Shown: positions 19,416 to 29,065, counted from the first letter of the stretch. The stretch is 64,000 nt of DNA from Selenomonas sp. (GCA_022482925.1 JAKVOG010000004.1:124001-188000), one strand, 5' to 3'. A program made the numbers and translations. The notes: generated by a model not told the origin, from the sequence alone.

Positions 19416-19803
19416 TCAGACTTCTTTTTTCCAAAGGCCATGCAGATTGCAATAAGCAAACGCCGCTATCGGTGCATCATCCGTAGTCAGCTTGAATACA
19501 GCCTCCGGCGTATCTCCGGCAGCCAGATGCTTCATCTGGCCGCCTTTCTTCGTCTGCAGATGGATCCACTCAATCAGATGTGCCTCCGTCATCGGATGTG
19601 CAACCGAACCGACCTGCACGGTAACCTCGCCGCCCTGACGGTCAAAAGGTCAGCACCGGTACATGCTTTTCCTGCGCAGCATCTACCGTATTCGGAACCA
19701 GTTCCTCCATGGCTGCACCACAGCAGGTCAGCGGGCCGCCGCCATCTTTGATCAGCCCTATGATATTTCCACACGTCTTGCAAAGATAGAATTTTTTTGC
19801 CAT
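19416..19803 (-). CDS. dfx: Desulfoferrodoxin / superoxide reductase, one frameshift
   Basis: Non-haem iron superoxide reductase for anaerobes. The N-terminal desulforedoxin-like FeS4 centre is seen (YLCKTCGNI, then PLTCCGAAM). The SOR domain has HPMTEAHLIEWIHLQT and the C-terminal iron ligands CNLHGLWK. The frame breaks near 19645, where TTTT should read TTT (PVLTF-DRQGGEV). The reconstructed length is ~128 residues, normal for the two-domain type. The ATG at 19803 follows a GGAG ribosome binding site. It is a stand-alone gene convergent with bioB. Confidence 0.9.
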
Positions 19804-19956
19804 AATATCCTCTCCTTCATCAGACCAGGTACAGGCACAAACATCCATAACAGTTCACCGGATGATGCCTGCTTTTATTTTATCTCACCCGGGGCTATTA
19901 TTACAATATTATTCTGACAAATTATTCATCCGCCATAGCTCCTGTCGCTGTTATTA

Positions 19957-19992
19957 CAAAAAAGAAGCGGGCTGCAAGCTGCAACCCGCCAA
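19957..19992 (-). terminator. Intrinsic terminator after the DUF2156 gene
   Basis: Minus-strand GCGGGTTGCAGCTTGCAGCCCGC hairpin followed by TTCTTTTTT. Confidence 0.75.
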
Positions 19993-20087
19993 AACGTATA
20001 AAAATGAGTAAAGCTAAAAATTAGTTCATCTTCAATATATTCCTTTTATATCCTACTGTCAAGCAGTTTCTTAAAAACAAATTAATT

Positions 20088-21017
20088 TTATTCTACCGGA
20101 TGCAATTCTGTGCCCAGCAGACGGGCGTTGAACTTCTCAATCATCCGTTCCGGCTTGTAGGATTCCTTGGCTCTACGCAGGCCTTCGTGCCCCATATCTT
20201 CCTCACGGTTAATATAGGTCATGCCGCTCCAACAACTCTCGACATACCCCTGATTGATGGCCGGATACGCACCGCGAATATTCGGATCCGCTTTCTCCAC
20301 ATGGACGACCACCGTATCCGCATTGAGTTGCTCACCGAAGGTGAATGCAATGATACGACCATCCAGCCGGATTGCACTGCCGCGCAACTGAAAATACGTA
20401 TAATCCTCGAACAGTTCCAGGATTGCCCTGCGCTCCCAGTCAATAAACGGATCATCCGGCTCATCCTGAATGCGAATCTCATACCACCGTGCCAGTTCCT
20501 CCCGACAGGCTGGTAAAATATCCTCCGTAATCGGCAGATATTCGGCCTGAGGATAAAGCTTCCGAAACGCATTCAGATGATTCTTCTTGGAATGCAGCTT
20601 GCGACCGGATAAATGAATCAGATGCTCAGCCAGATAGACATAATCAAAATTATCACGATCCGACTCAACGGTAAACGATGCCGTGGGATACTGCTCCAAC
20701 ACCTCAGCAAAACCGCGTTCCAGTCCGGTAAAAACCAGCGGCCGTCCCTGTTCTGCAAAATAATGAATAAGCTTCCCCGTCGCTTCCTGCATCTTTTCCT
20801 GCGGACCAAATGGCTGCAGTGCCATCAGCTCGCCTTCCCATTCGCAGGTCATATAGAGGACCCCGTCTTCCTCACACCATTGGATATGATAGGGCAGACG
20901 CCACATGAACAGGTTCGTGAAATTGAAATGGGAATTCTCATAGCGGCGGCTGCGGAAATAACGGTCCAGCAGCGGCTTTTCTTGCTTGGTAAAAACCTTA
21001 AACTCTATGATACTCAT
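20088..21017 (-). CDS. DUF2156 domain protein (GNAT-like, phosphatidylglycerol lysyltransferase C-terminal type)
   Basis: A 309-residue cytosolic protein matching DUF2156, the aminoacyl-transferase-like fold also found at the C-terminus of MprF. Visible family patterns are FNFTNLFMWR near residue 33, KLHSKKNHLNAFRK near 140, and VEKADPNIRGAYPAINQGY near the C-terminus. It lacks the membrane part of MprF, so the substrate is unknown. The start is odd: GGGAGG directly abuts the ATG at 21017, which leaves no normal spacing, and no better in-frame start is apparent. It is monocistronic with a terminator downstream. Confidence 0.8.
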   Translation of the reverse strand: MSIIEFKVFTKQEKPLLDRYFRSRRYENSHFNFTNLFMWRLPYHIQWCEEDGVLYMTCEWEGELMALQPFGPQEKMQEATGKLIHYFAEQGRPLVFTGLERGFAEVLEQYPTASFTVESDRDNFDYVYLAEHLIHLSGRKLHSKKNHLNAFRKLYPQAEYLPITEDILPACREELARWYEIRIQDEPDDPFIDWERRAILELFEDYTYFQLRGSAIRLDGRIIAFTFGEQLNADTVVVHVEKADPNIRGAYPAINQGYVESCWSGMTYINREEDMGHEGLRRAKESYKPERMIEKFNARLLGTELHPVE

Positions 21018-21093
21018 CCTCCCGATGATAATTACTCTCTTTTCTCGTACCTTTTCATTATAGCGAACCTGTCAAGGAAAGACTGTGACTGAG

Positions 21094-21476
21094 TCACCCC
21101 AGTTTTTTGAGCTGCCGGGCAGACTCCGCCTGGCAGACTACTTCTTCTATATCTGCACCGCAGAAGCTGCTACCGCAGCCAGCACTGCACCCTCTACCAG
21201 CGGACAGTCCACCAAGCGGATTGCATCATCCTTCAGGTTCTCTGTGACCAGTTCTGTTGTCATCACTGCGCTGCCCATATCCATCAGCACAACAGCGCCA
21301 TCTTTTCCACAGACGTCTTCGACTGCGCAACTGATCTTTTCATAGCTCGTGCCAAGTATCCCATCATCCAGACCACCAGCAGCCGCAATCTGTACATTGT
21401 GAGCCATCATTTCTGCCAGTTCCTTGACACCCTCAGCCAGTTTCTGGCTATGGGAAACCACTACAATGCCTACCAC
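21094..21476 (-). CDS. dhaM: DhaM-like PTS EIIA (mannose-type) domain protein, one frameshift
   Basis: EIIA-Man-fold protein resembling DhaM, the phosphoryl donor for PTS-dependent dihydroxyacetone kinase. The active-site histidine is in VVVSHSQKLAEGV (residue ~9), and GTSYEKI and MDMGSAVMTTE are DhaM signatures. The open frame stops at 21147. Restoring one G near 21163 gives a normal C-terminus (GADIEEVVCQAESARQLKKLG) ending at 21094, ~127 residues. There is no HPr or EI-like fusion, and no dhaK or dhaL nearby, which is unusual; the partners may be elsewhere. Confidence 0.8.
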
Positions 21477-21496
21477 AACTATTCCTCCTCAAATGA

Positions 21497-21522
21497 AGGC
21501 GGTCAGTATACTGACCGCCTTC
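21497..21522. repeat. 26-bp perfect palindrome between purL and the dhaM-like gene
   Basis: AAGGCGGTCAGTA and its exact complement TACTGACCGCCTT meet with no loop. It lies immediately before the dhaM-like ribosome binding site. There is no clear T-run on the minus strand, so it may be a weak terminator or a protein-binding site. Confidence 0.55.
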
Positions 21523-21573
21523 AACATTAGTTTTCTTTATTCTACCACATCTGTCAACAAATTAGGGACAGCT

Positions 21574-24500
21574 TCATTTATAATAAGCCACACCAGCTTC
21601 AAAGAGCTGCTGATCCTTATTGCCAGACACATTCTTGGCAATATCTTCGCCAATACGCTCGGAATGTCCCATCTTGCCCAAAACACGGCCATCCGGACTC
21701 GTAATGCCTTCAACCGCATTAACCGATCCATTCGGATTGAACGGAATCAGCATGGATGGAACACCACTCTCATCAACGTACTGCGTAGCAATCTGTCCAC
21801 GGATCCGCATCCGGGCCATGATTTCCTGATCCGCTACAAAGCGGCCCTCACCATGCGAAACCTGCAATGGTATGGATATCGCCGACCTTGACATTATTGA
21901 ACCACGGGGAAAGATTCGATACGACCTTGGTCTGCACCATGCAGGATACATGCCGGCCGATGTTGTTATGTGTCAGCGTCGGTGAGCTGTCCGTCAGGTC
22001 ACGGATCTCGCCATAAGGTACCAACCCCAGCTTAATGAGCGCCTGGAACCCATTGCAGATTCCCAGCATCAAGCCATCCCGCTTCTGCAGCAGACGGCTG
22101 ATTTCCTCTTTGATCCGCGGATTACGGAACATCGCCGCAATGAACTTACCGGAACCGTCCGGCTCATCACCGCCGCTGAAACCGCCTGGCAGCATCACGA
22201 TCTGTGACTGCTGAATGCCTTTGACGATTGCCCCGACCGTCTCTTCGACTGCCGACGGTGTCAGATTGCGGACGACCAGCGTCTGGGGCTCAGCACCGGC
22301 ACGCCGCCAGGCCCGGGCAGAATCATACTCACAATTGGTGCCCGGGAATACCGGGATAAACACCTTCGGGCGGACAATGTGCAATGCACTCTTAAGGTTA
22401 TTGCCCTTAGTAAATGGCACATAGGTTGCCTTTTCCTTGCTGCTCTGCTTAACCTGTGTCGGGAAAATCTTTTCCAACGGCGTCGTATACGCTTCTTCCG
22501 CATCAGCCAGCATGATGACCGCTGAGCCACAGACAATGCTCGGGCCAGCCGTCGTAACACCCAGCTCGTAGTATCCGGTACCAGCCAGCAACTTCTCTAC
22601 ATCGGTAGAAGCTGAAACCTCCAGAATGATGGAACCATAGTCCGGCGTAAACAGGTCGTTCTGAGCCACAAAACTCGTAAACTTGAAGCCGACACCGTTG
22701 CCCAGACACATCTTCGTCACAGCAGCTGCGATACCGCCGACCCCTACACTCTGAGCAGCAAATACCTTTTTCTCTGCGGTCATGGCACTGATCCTTGCCC
22801 AGTTCTTACGCATCTGTGCAAACTTCGGCAAATCCTGTTCGTCTTTGCGGGCCGGCACCAGATATACCTTGTTATCCGGATACTTGAATTCCGGTGATAC
22901 CGCATGATCAGCCTGCATTACATCAACCGCAAAGGCAGCCAGCGTTGGCGGTACATGGATATCCTCGAATGTTCCCGACATCGAATCCTTGCCGCCGATA
23001 GCCGGAATCTCCAGCTCATGCTGAGCCCAGAGTGCGCCGATCAGCGCAGCAAACGGCTTGCCCCACTTCTCAGGGTCCTTGCCCAGGCTTTCAAAATACT
23101 CCTGGAAAGTCAGACGGATCTTATCCGCCCGGCCGCCCAAAGCTACCATTTTGGCCGCAGCTTCAACAACAGCATACAATGCACCATGGAACGGGCTCCA
23201 TTCCGTAAAGGCTGGGTCCAGACCGAAGGTCATGGCCGTAGCCGTATTTGTCTCAGCGCCCTGCACCGGCAGCTTCGCTACCATGCCTTCAGCCGGTGTC
23301 AGCTGCTTCCGGCCGCCAAACGGCATGAGCACAGAATTGCCGCCAATGGTCGAATCAAACCGCTCTGCAAGACCTTTCTGACTGCAGACATTCAGGTCCT
23401 TGAGATTCTCAACCCAGGCTCTCTCCAGATCTGTTCCACAGCTTCTGACCGCCTTCGGCACCTGATGCACATAGCGTTTCTTTTCATCCGGCTGATCAAT
23501 CACGGCCGTAACATGCTGACGAACACCGTTGGTATCCAGGAATGCACGCGTCATCCGAACGATCGGCTGATTACGCCATTTCATGACGAGACGCGGTTCT
23601 TCCGTCACGATAGCAACCAATGTTGCCTCGAGATTCTCCTCATCAGCAAACTTGACAAATGCATCCAGGTCCTCAGGATCAATGACTACAGCCATACGCT
23701 CCTGAGACTCCGAGATAGCCAGTTCCGTGCCATCGAGACCTGCATACTTTTTCTTGACTGCATCCAGATCGATGATCAGACCATCAGCCAGCTCTCCAAT
23801 GGCAACAGCTACGCCGCCAGCACCGAAGTCATTGCAGCGCTTGATCATACGACTGACTGTCGGATTGCGGAACAGGCGCTGAATCTTGCGCTCCGTTGGT
23901 GGATTGCCCTTCTGAACCTCAGCCCCGCAGGTCTTCAACGAATCTTCCGTATGCTCCTTGGAGGACCCCGTAGCACCACCGCAGCCATCACGGCCGGTAC
24001 GGCCGCCGACCAGCACAATCAGATCATCGCGAACCGGCCGCTCGCGGACGACATTGACCTTCGGTGCGGCAGCAATGACCGCGCCGATCTCCATGCGTTT
24101 CGCCATGTAGCCTTCGTGGTAGACCTCACGAACCTGTCCCGTAGCCAGACCGATCTGATTGCCATAAGCACTGTAGCCCGGAAGCTGCGCCCAGGGTGAT
24201 CTTCTTCTGCGGCAGCTTTCCCCGGCAGCGTGTCCTTGAGCAGACGGCGCGGATCTGCCGCCCCCGTCACACGCATTGCCTGATAGACATAGGACCGTCC
24301 CGAAAGCGGATCACGGATGGCGCCCCCCAGGCAGGTAGCTGCACCGCCGAACGGCTCGATCTCCGTCGGATGATTATGCGTCTCGTTCTTGAACATTACG
24401 AGCCATTCTTCATCCTTGCCATCAATATCGGCCTTGACCACGATACTGCAGGCGTTGATCTCTTCCGATTTATCCAGATCCTCCAGCAGCCCCTGCTTAC

Positions 24501-25356
24501 GCAGTGCCTTCATGCCGATGATTGCCACATCCATCAACGTAACTTCACGCAGTTCATCACCATAGACTGCCTTGCGGTCTTCCAGATACTTATTATATGC
24601 TTTCGTAATCGCCGGGCTGAAATAGCCCTCAGCAATATCGACCATATCAATAGCCGTCGTGAACGTCGTATGACGACAATGATCAGACCAATAGGTATCG
24701 ATTACCCGCAGCTCCGTGATAGTCGGTGACCGATGTTCTGTATCGCGGAAATACTGCTGACAGAACTTCAGATCCTCAAAGCTCATGGCAAATCCCTTAT
24801 CTGCCATGAACGCCTGCATACCGGCTTCATCCAATTGATTGAAGGTTTCCAGCACTTCAACATCCGCCGGCTCCTCATAAGCCATGTCCAGGGACTCTGG
24901 CTTGTTCAACGAAGCTTCACGGCTCTCAACAGCATTGATACAATAAGCCTTGATCTTATTGAACACATCCATGTCCACGTCTCCTACAATGACGATGACA
25001 CGGGCGGTCGCAATCTGCGGACGTTCCTTCTGAGTGACCAGCTGTACGCACTGGGCTGCAGAATCTGCGGTCTGATCATACTGCCCTGGCAGGTATTCCA
25101 CCGCGAACATGCGGGAATTCGCAAAGTGGGGCAGTTTTTCTTCGTATACGACATCAACCGGCGGCTCGGAGAATACGACGGACTTTACCGCAGCATATTC
25201 CTCGTCACTGAGACCTTCAATGTCATACCGGGTGATGATACGGACAGCCTTGAGCTCGTCCAGCCGGAATGTCTCTTTGAGGTCATCGCAGAGCTGCTGA
25301 GCCGGGATATCAAAGAACCCCTGTCGTTTTTCTACGAAAATTCTTCTTACAGTCAT
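21574..25356 (-). CDS. purL: Phosphoribosylformylglycinamidine synthase (single-chain PurL), at least three frameshifts
   Basis: Fourth step of de novo purine synthesis. The reconstructed chain is ~1260 residues, the large type that fuses the synthase and glutaminase. N-terminal signatures ([44 protein letters not shown]), the central AIR-synthase-like domain ([22 protein letters not shown]) and a C-terminal glutaminase ([25 protein letters not shown], nucleophile in GICNGFQAL) are all present. Extra G residues near 24221 and 24180, and another near 21868, break the frame. The ATG at 25356 gives the family N-terminus. No other pur genes flank it. Confidence 0.94.
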
Positions 25357-25422
25357 GAGTGCTCTTTTCCTCCAAATGAAATAGATTCTAAACACATAAA
25401 GCTTATCTTATATAGACAAATA

Positions 25423-25455
25423 GGCACAGAACCCCATAGGGGCTCTATGCCTACT
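25423..25455 (-). terminator. Hairpin terminator after the YhcH-like gene
   Basis: Minus-strand TAGGCATAGAGCCCC and GGGGTTCTGTGCCTA pair around a short loop and are followed by TTTGTCTAT. Confidence 0.65.
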
Positions 25456-25458
25456 TCA

Positions 25459-25932
25459 TCACAAACTATCTACCGCGACCTTGACGACAACCTTCGTCAC
25501 CGGGCCCGGCACATTATCCACTGCCCCCTGCGGACGATGAACATCCTCCGGATAGAGCACAGCAAAGCGCCCTGGGGACAATACGATATTACTGTCCGGA
25601 ACCAGGGAGGCGTAAAATGCCACATCTTGGTCAGCATTATATGGCGCAGTAACCTGCAAATCCGGGCTGAACGGACACCAGCCCATATATTCCTCGCCCA
25701 CTACGACATACTGAATATCTACAAACTTCTGATGCGTCTCAGGACGACAGTCTAAATGCGGACGCGTTGTATAGCGCTGCACCTTGGCCACACACTTGTC
25801 CCCATCAATCGGGTAACTTCCATCCTTTATCTGCGTAAAATCATGATCCCGCAAATAACGAAGTGCCTTCTGAATAAGCGGCGGATAATTTACCCGGCTT
25901 TCCTCCAGCGCATCAATGCTGCCAATGAACAT
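25459..25932 (-). CDS. YhcH/YjgK/YiaL family protein (DUF386, cupin-like)
   Basis: A 157-residue protein of the YhcH/EbgC family, a cupin-like fold reported as sugar anomerase or EbgC beta subunit in characterised members. Family patterns visible are DGDKCVAKVQRYTTRP, ETHQKFVDIQYVV near the middle, and FAVLYPEDVHRPQGA with metal-binding type histidines near the C-terminus. It lies alone between purL and the Ala T-box operon, with no sialic-acid or sugar genes next to it. The substrate is not predictable here. Confidence 0.82.
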   Translation of the reverse strand: MFIGSIDALEESRVNYPPLIQKALRYLRDHDFTQIKDGSYPIDGDKCVAKVQRYTTRPHLDCRPETHQKFVDIQYVVVGEEYMGWCPFSPDLQVTAPYNADQDVAFYASLVPDSNIVLSPGRFAVLYPEDVHRPQGAVDNVPGPVTKVVVKVAVDSL

Positions 25933-26142
25933 GCCCTTCCCCTCTTCCCGGTTTTATGCTTTAACATCCTTAACACGCTCCATCGTCGAAGCGTTCCAAT
26001 ATCATTTTACCTAAAACATGTGCGTAATGCAAGGATACAAGTCAATCTTTATGAAAAAGCTGCAAATTTTGCACAACAGGACACATGTCTGACAAGCTCC
26101 TCTCATTTGTTCACTTGAAACGGACATTTTGTAATTTATTGC

Positions 26143-26172
26143 TTGCATTATCCCCGGTCGATATGGTATGAT
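26143..26172 (+). promoter_or_regulatory. Promoter of the Ala T-box operon
   Basis: TTGCAT (26143-26148) and TATGAT (26167-26172) with an 18-bp spacer precede the T-box leader. Confidence 0.65.
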
Positions 26173-26179
26173 TGTCTCA

Positions 26180-26405
26180 TATCGTCAAAGGCAATGACTG
26201 AACGAGTATCTGCCGGGATTCCCTCAGAGAGGCGGTGGTCGGTGTAAACCGCCGGATGAAACGCAGAGAAAGCTGCTCACGAGCTGCCAGGCCTTCAAAG
26301 TCTGGCCGTCAACCGCGTTAAGGTTTTGAGTGGATCGTTTCGATCCGACTAAGGTGGTACCACGGGAATTTGCCCTCGTCCTTTCCAGGACGGGGGCTTT
26401 TTTGA
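26180..26405 (+). ncRNA. T-box riboswitch with alanine-type specifier (GCU)
   Basis: The leader has the conserved T-box AAGGTGGTACCACGGGAA at 26351-26368, followed by an intrinsic terminator (GCCCTCGTCCT and AGGACGGGGGC then TTTTTT). In stem I, GAGUAUCUGC and GCAGAGAAAGCUGCUC align with the GAAGUACUUGC and GCAACGAAAGGCA segments of the Bacillus glyQS leader. That puts the specifier at GCU (26272-26274), an alanine codon. It controls an Lrp-type regulator and an aminotransferase rather than an aminoacyl-tRNA synthetase. T-box identity is very clear; the specifier call is by alignment. Confidence 0.92.
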
Positions 26406-26430
26406 TACAACAGACTAAGGAGGAATATCC

Positions 26431-26910
26431 ATGCGTGAACTATTAGAGCTTCTCGAGCACGATGCCCGTCGACCAGTGAATGAACTGGCCTCGATGCTCC
26501 ATCGCAGCGAGTATGAAGTGGAAAAAGACATCAAGGAACTGGAAAAGAACAAGATCATCCTCTCCTACAATACATTGATCAACTGGGAAAAATTTGGGGA
26601 TGACACCGTAACTGCAGTCATCGAGATCAACCTGACGCCCCAACGGGAAGTTGGCTTCGATGCTATTGCTGAACGGATCTACCGCTTCGATGAAGTCCGT
26701 ACGGTCTATCTCATGAGCGGCAGCTTCGATCTCATGGTCATCATCGAAGGCAAGTCCCTGAAGGATGTCGCGAACTTCGTAGCTACCCGTCTGTCAACAA
26801 TCGAGGGCGTAACGGCCACCCGCAGTCACTTCATGCTCAAGCCGTACAAGAAAGACGGCATTGTGATCAACGATGAAGAACGTGATCGCCGATTGGTGGT
26901 GTCCCCCTGA
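26431..26910 (+). CDS. Lrp/AsnC-family transcriptional regulator
   Basis: A 159-residue feast/famine regulator with an N-terminal winged helix (ELLEHDARRPVNELASML, EYEVEKDIKELEKN) and a C-terminal RAM ligand-binding domain (TAVIEINLTPQREVGFD, VRTVYLMSGSFDLMVIIEG). It begins the T-box operon and its stop overlaps the start of the aminotransferase (TGATG). By neighbourhood it probably senses an amino acid, plausibly alanine, and modulates the aminotransferase or other genes. That role is an inference. Confidence 0.9.
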   Translation: MRELLELLEHDARRPVNELASMLHRSEYEVEKDIKELEKNKIILSYNTLINWEKFGDDTVTAVIEINLTPQREVGFDAIAERIYRFDEVRTVYLMSGSFDLMVIIEGKSLKDVANFVATRLSTIEGVTATRSHFMLKPYKKDGIVINDEERDRRLVVSP

Positions 26911-28097
26911 TGAATACGACAAGAAACGATTGGGCTGAGCGCCTCTCACCAGCCGTCAATGCGATTGCCCCATCAGGCATCCGCAAATTCTTTGATATCG
27001 CCGCCCAGATGGAAGATGTCATCTCGCTTGGTGTCGGTGAGCCTGACTTCGTCACGCCGTGGTCGATCCGCGAGAGCTGTGTCTATGGCCTGGAACAGGG
27101 CTACACTTCCTATACAGCCAACCGCGGCCTGCCGGAGCTGCGCCAGGAAATCGTCAACCATTTCCACAACCACTATCAGACCGATTATGACCCCAAAACG
27201 GATGTACTCGTAACAGTCGGTGTCAGTGAGGCCCTGGACCTGGCCATGCGTGCCATCCTTGCTCCTGGCGACGAGGTGCTGATCCCGGAACCCTGTTACG
27301 TATCCTATCAGGCCTGCACCACACTGGCCGGCGGTGTGCCGGTCTCGGTTCCGGCTACAATCGAGCATGAATTCCGCATCACACCGGCTGAACTCGAAGC
27401 TTATGTCACACCGAAAACCAAGGTGCTTCTCATTGGCTATCCAAACAATCCAACCGGTGCCATCATGACCCGCAAGGATCTGCTGGGCATTGCCGATTTT
27501 GCCGAAAAACATGACCTCATCGTCATTTCCGACGAAATCTACGGTGACCTGACCTATAGCGGTGAGGAGCATGTCTGCTTCTCGTCCCTGCCCAAAATGC
27601 AGGAGCGTACCATCCTGTTGAATGGCTTCTCAAAAGCCTATGCCATGACCGGCTGGCGTATCGGTTATGCCCTGGGCAATCCGGCTATCATCGCCGCAAT
27701 GACGAAGATTCATCAGTACACCATGCTCTGCGCCCCGATCACGGCCCAGATTGCGGCCGTCGAAGCCCTGCGGCATGGTGAGAAATATATGAAGAAAATG
27801 GTTGCGGAGTACGATCGCCGCCGCCGCCTGATCTATGACGGCTTCACAAAAATGGGCCTCGAATGTTTTGAACCGAAAGGCGCCTTCTATATCTTCCCCA
27901 GCATTGTTTCCACCGGTTACACATCCAATGAATTTGCTGAAGAACTGCTCAAAGCCGAGCATGTCGCCCTTGTCCCTGGCAGTGCATTCGGACAATGTGG
28001 TGAAGGACACGTCCGCTGTTCCTACGCAACATCGATTGACAAGATTTCTGAGGCTCTCAATCGCATTGAGAATTTCCTCAAAAACCATAAAAAATAA
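26910..28097 (+). CDS. PLP-dependent aminotransferase, class I/II (alanine- or aromatic-type)
   Basis: Fold-type I aminotransferase of 395 residues. The PLP lysine is in NGFSKAYAMTGWRIGY near residue 236, with LIGYPNNPTGAIM near 175, an ISDEIYGDLTY aspartate/tyrosine motif, and the C-terminal arginine in GEGHVRCSY. It resembles the PatA/AspC-like 'Igamma' group. The upstream alanine T-box suggests that it makes or consumes alanine, i.e. an alanine transaminase, but the sequence alone would also fit an aromatic or aspartate aminotransferase. It is translationally coupled to the Lrp gene. Confidence 0.88.
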   Translation: MNTTRNDWAERLSPAVNAIAPSGIRKFFDIAAQMEDVISLGVGEPDFVTPWSIRESCVYGLEQGYTSYTANRGLPELRQEIVNHFHNHYQTDYDPKTDVLVTVGVSEALDLAMRAILAPGDEVLIPEPCYVSYQACTTLAGGVPVSVPATIEHEFRITPAELEAYVTPKTKVLLIGYPNNPTGAIMTRKDLLGIADFAEKHDLIVISDEIYGDLTYSGEEHVCFSSLPKMQERTILLNGFSKAYAMTGWRIGYALGNPAIIAAMTKIHQYTMLCAPITAQIAAVEALRHGEKYMKKMVAEYDRRRRLIYDGFTKMGLECFEPKGAFYIFPSIVSTGYTSNEFAEELLKAEHVALVPGSAFGQCGEGHVRCSYATSIDKISEALNRIENFLKNHKK

Positions 28098-28107
28098 TCA
28101 TCATAAG

Positions 28108-28152
28108 ACAAAACAGGTCGAAAAGCCAAGTTTTTTTCGACCTGTTTTTATT
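28108..28152 (+). terminator. Terminator of the T-box operon
   Basis: AACAGGTCGAAAA and TTTTTTTCGACCTGTT form a stem followed by TTTATT. Confidence 0.85.
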
Positions 28153-28188
28153 GTTTAAACGGATTGTCAAAAATAAGTTTTTCCCCTA

Positions 28189-28216
28189 TTGCCTTTTGCT
28201 TCCGCTGTGCTATAAT
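28189..28216 (+). promoter_or_regulatory. Promoter of the small membrane protein gene
   Basis: TTGCCT (28189-28194) and TATAAT (28211-28216), 16-bp spacer. Confidence 0.7.
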
Positions 28217-28217
28217 T

Positions 28218-28285
28218 AGCCTCAACTTCACTGATTGGGATTTTAGTCCTACGGGATATAGAACTAAGATCCGACTAAGGCTGCT
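28218..28285 (+). promoter_or_regulatory. Structured 5' leader with alternative pairings
   Basis: AGCCT and AGGCT close the leader (28218-28282). Within it, TTAGT (28243-28247) can pair either with ACTAA at 28263-28267 or, as TTAGTC, with GACTAA at 28273-28278. GGAT (28238-28241) can pair with ATCC (28269-28272). These pairings exclude each other or form a pseudoknot, as expected of a switch. No known class was recognised. Confidence 0.4.
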
Positions 28286-28309
28286 GTAAGATGTAAGGAG
28301 GACTTTATT

Positions 28310-28546
28310 ATGGATTGGGCAAAAGGATACGCGCTGGTCGCTCTGACCGCTATCATTTCGGAATATACCCGCACAAAAGTGGATTATCAGTTTGTTGGCA
28401 TGATCATCGAAGCCGTGGCCGGCTTTATTGCCATTGCTGCTACCATTGTCATGCTGGTTTATCTCGCAGATAAATGTATAGACCGCTATAACCAGACACA
28501 TGACACTGTAATTGAAAAAAGCTCATGGCAGGTCCATGAGCAATAA
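28310..28546 (+). CDS. Small membrane protein of unknown function
   Basis: A 78-residue protein with one long or two short hydrophobic helices (VGMIIEAVAGFIAIAATIVMLVYLA) and a charged C-terminal tail. An AAGGAGG ribosome binding site lies 8 bases before the ATG, and a consensus promoter and terminator delimit it as a single-gene transcript. No family is recognised. The good promoter, leader and RBS argue that it is a real gene. Confidence 0.7.
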   Translation: MDWAKGYALVALTAIISEYTRTKVDYQFVGMIIEAVAGFIAIAATIVMLVYLADKCIDRYNQTHDTVIEKSSWQVHEQ

Positions 28547-28563
28547 TCAACGTCGATTGCAAC

Positions 28564-28602
28564 GCAAATACCGCCTGTCCATCGCAACAGGCGGTATTTT
28601 TA
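28564..28602. terminator. Terminator between the small membrane protein gene and comFB
   Basis: AAATACCGCCTGT and ACAGGCGGTATTTTTA form a strong stem with T-rich flank, between two convergent genes. Confidence 0.85.
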
Positions 28603-28608
28603 TGTCCG

Positions 28609-28890
28609 TTATTCTGCTGCAGGCTGCTCATGCCGTGGATATGCATGCACGATTTCGATGGCCTGCGCAATAGCCTGGATTACCTCTACCTCATATTGGA
28701 TTTCCATTTCATTGATACGCGTATAGATATCACCCTTATGTGAAGAAATATAACGCGGTGGCAGCTTATTCAGTGCCAACGTCGCAATATCCCGCCGACA
28801 TTGTTCACATTTACAGCAATATGGATACTGCGCCAGTACCTGGTCCAGCTTCTGTACCACAACTTCTTCCATATAGTTTCTGAGTTCCAT
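28609..28890 (-). CDS. ComFB-like (late competence development) protein
   Basis: A 93-residue protein matching the ComFB family. It has a cysteine cluster (YCCKCEQCRRDIATLALNKL, positions ~25-35) and the typical PPRYISSHKGDIYTRI. Members are small cytosolic proteins, some reported to bind cyclic di-nucleotides; the role here is unknown. The stand-alone gene is read convergently with the small membrane protein gene. Confidence 0.85.
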   Translation of the reverse strand: MELRNYMEEVVVQKLDQVLAQYPYCCKCEQCRRDIATLALNKLPPRYISSHKGDIYTRINEMEIQYEVEVIQAIAQAIEIVHAYPRHEQPAAE

Positions 28891-28983
28891 ACAATCATCA
28901 CCTTCCCAGTCGCTTCTCTTTACATTATATCATGATTCTGTAGATTCTAATAGGTTAAATGAAAATTTTTATAATTTTGAATA

Positions 28984-29000
28984 TCCTATCCACTGGACTA
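28984..29000 (-). repeat. Inverted 17-bp copy of the tRNA-Arg D-arm
   Basis: TCCTATCCACTGGACTA is the exact reverse complement of tRNA-Arg positions 29073-29089, 72 bp downstream. It could pair with the nascent tRNA D-arm or be a leftover of recombination at the tRNA gene. Confidence 0.6.
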
Positions 29001-29065
29001 TGCGTAAACCAATGGTCCGCAAAAAACCTTGCATTCTATCGTTCATTGTGCTAATATATTTGTAT

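Noticed and set aside
22904..24199. Long plus-strand ORF opposite purL (431 codons)
   Set aside because: Antisense shadow of purL; composition is the complement of conserved codons.
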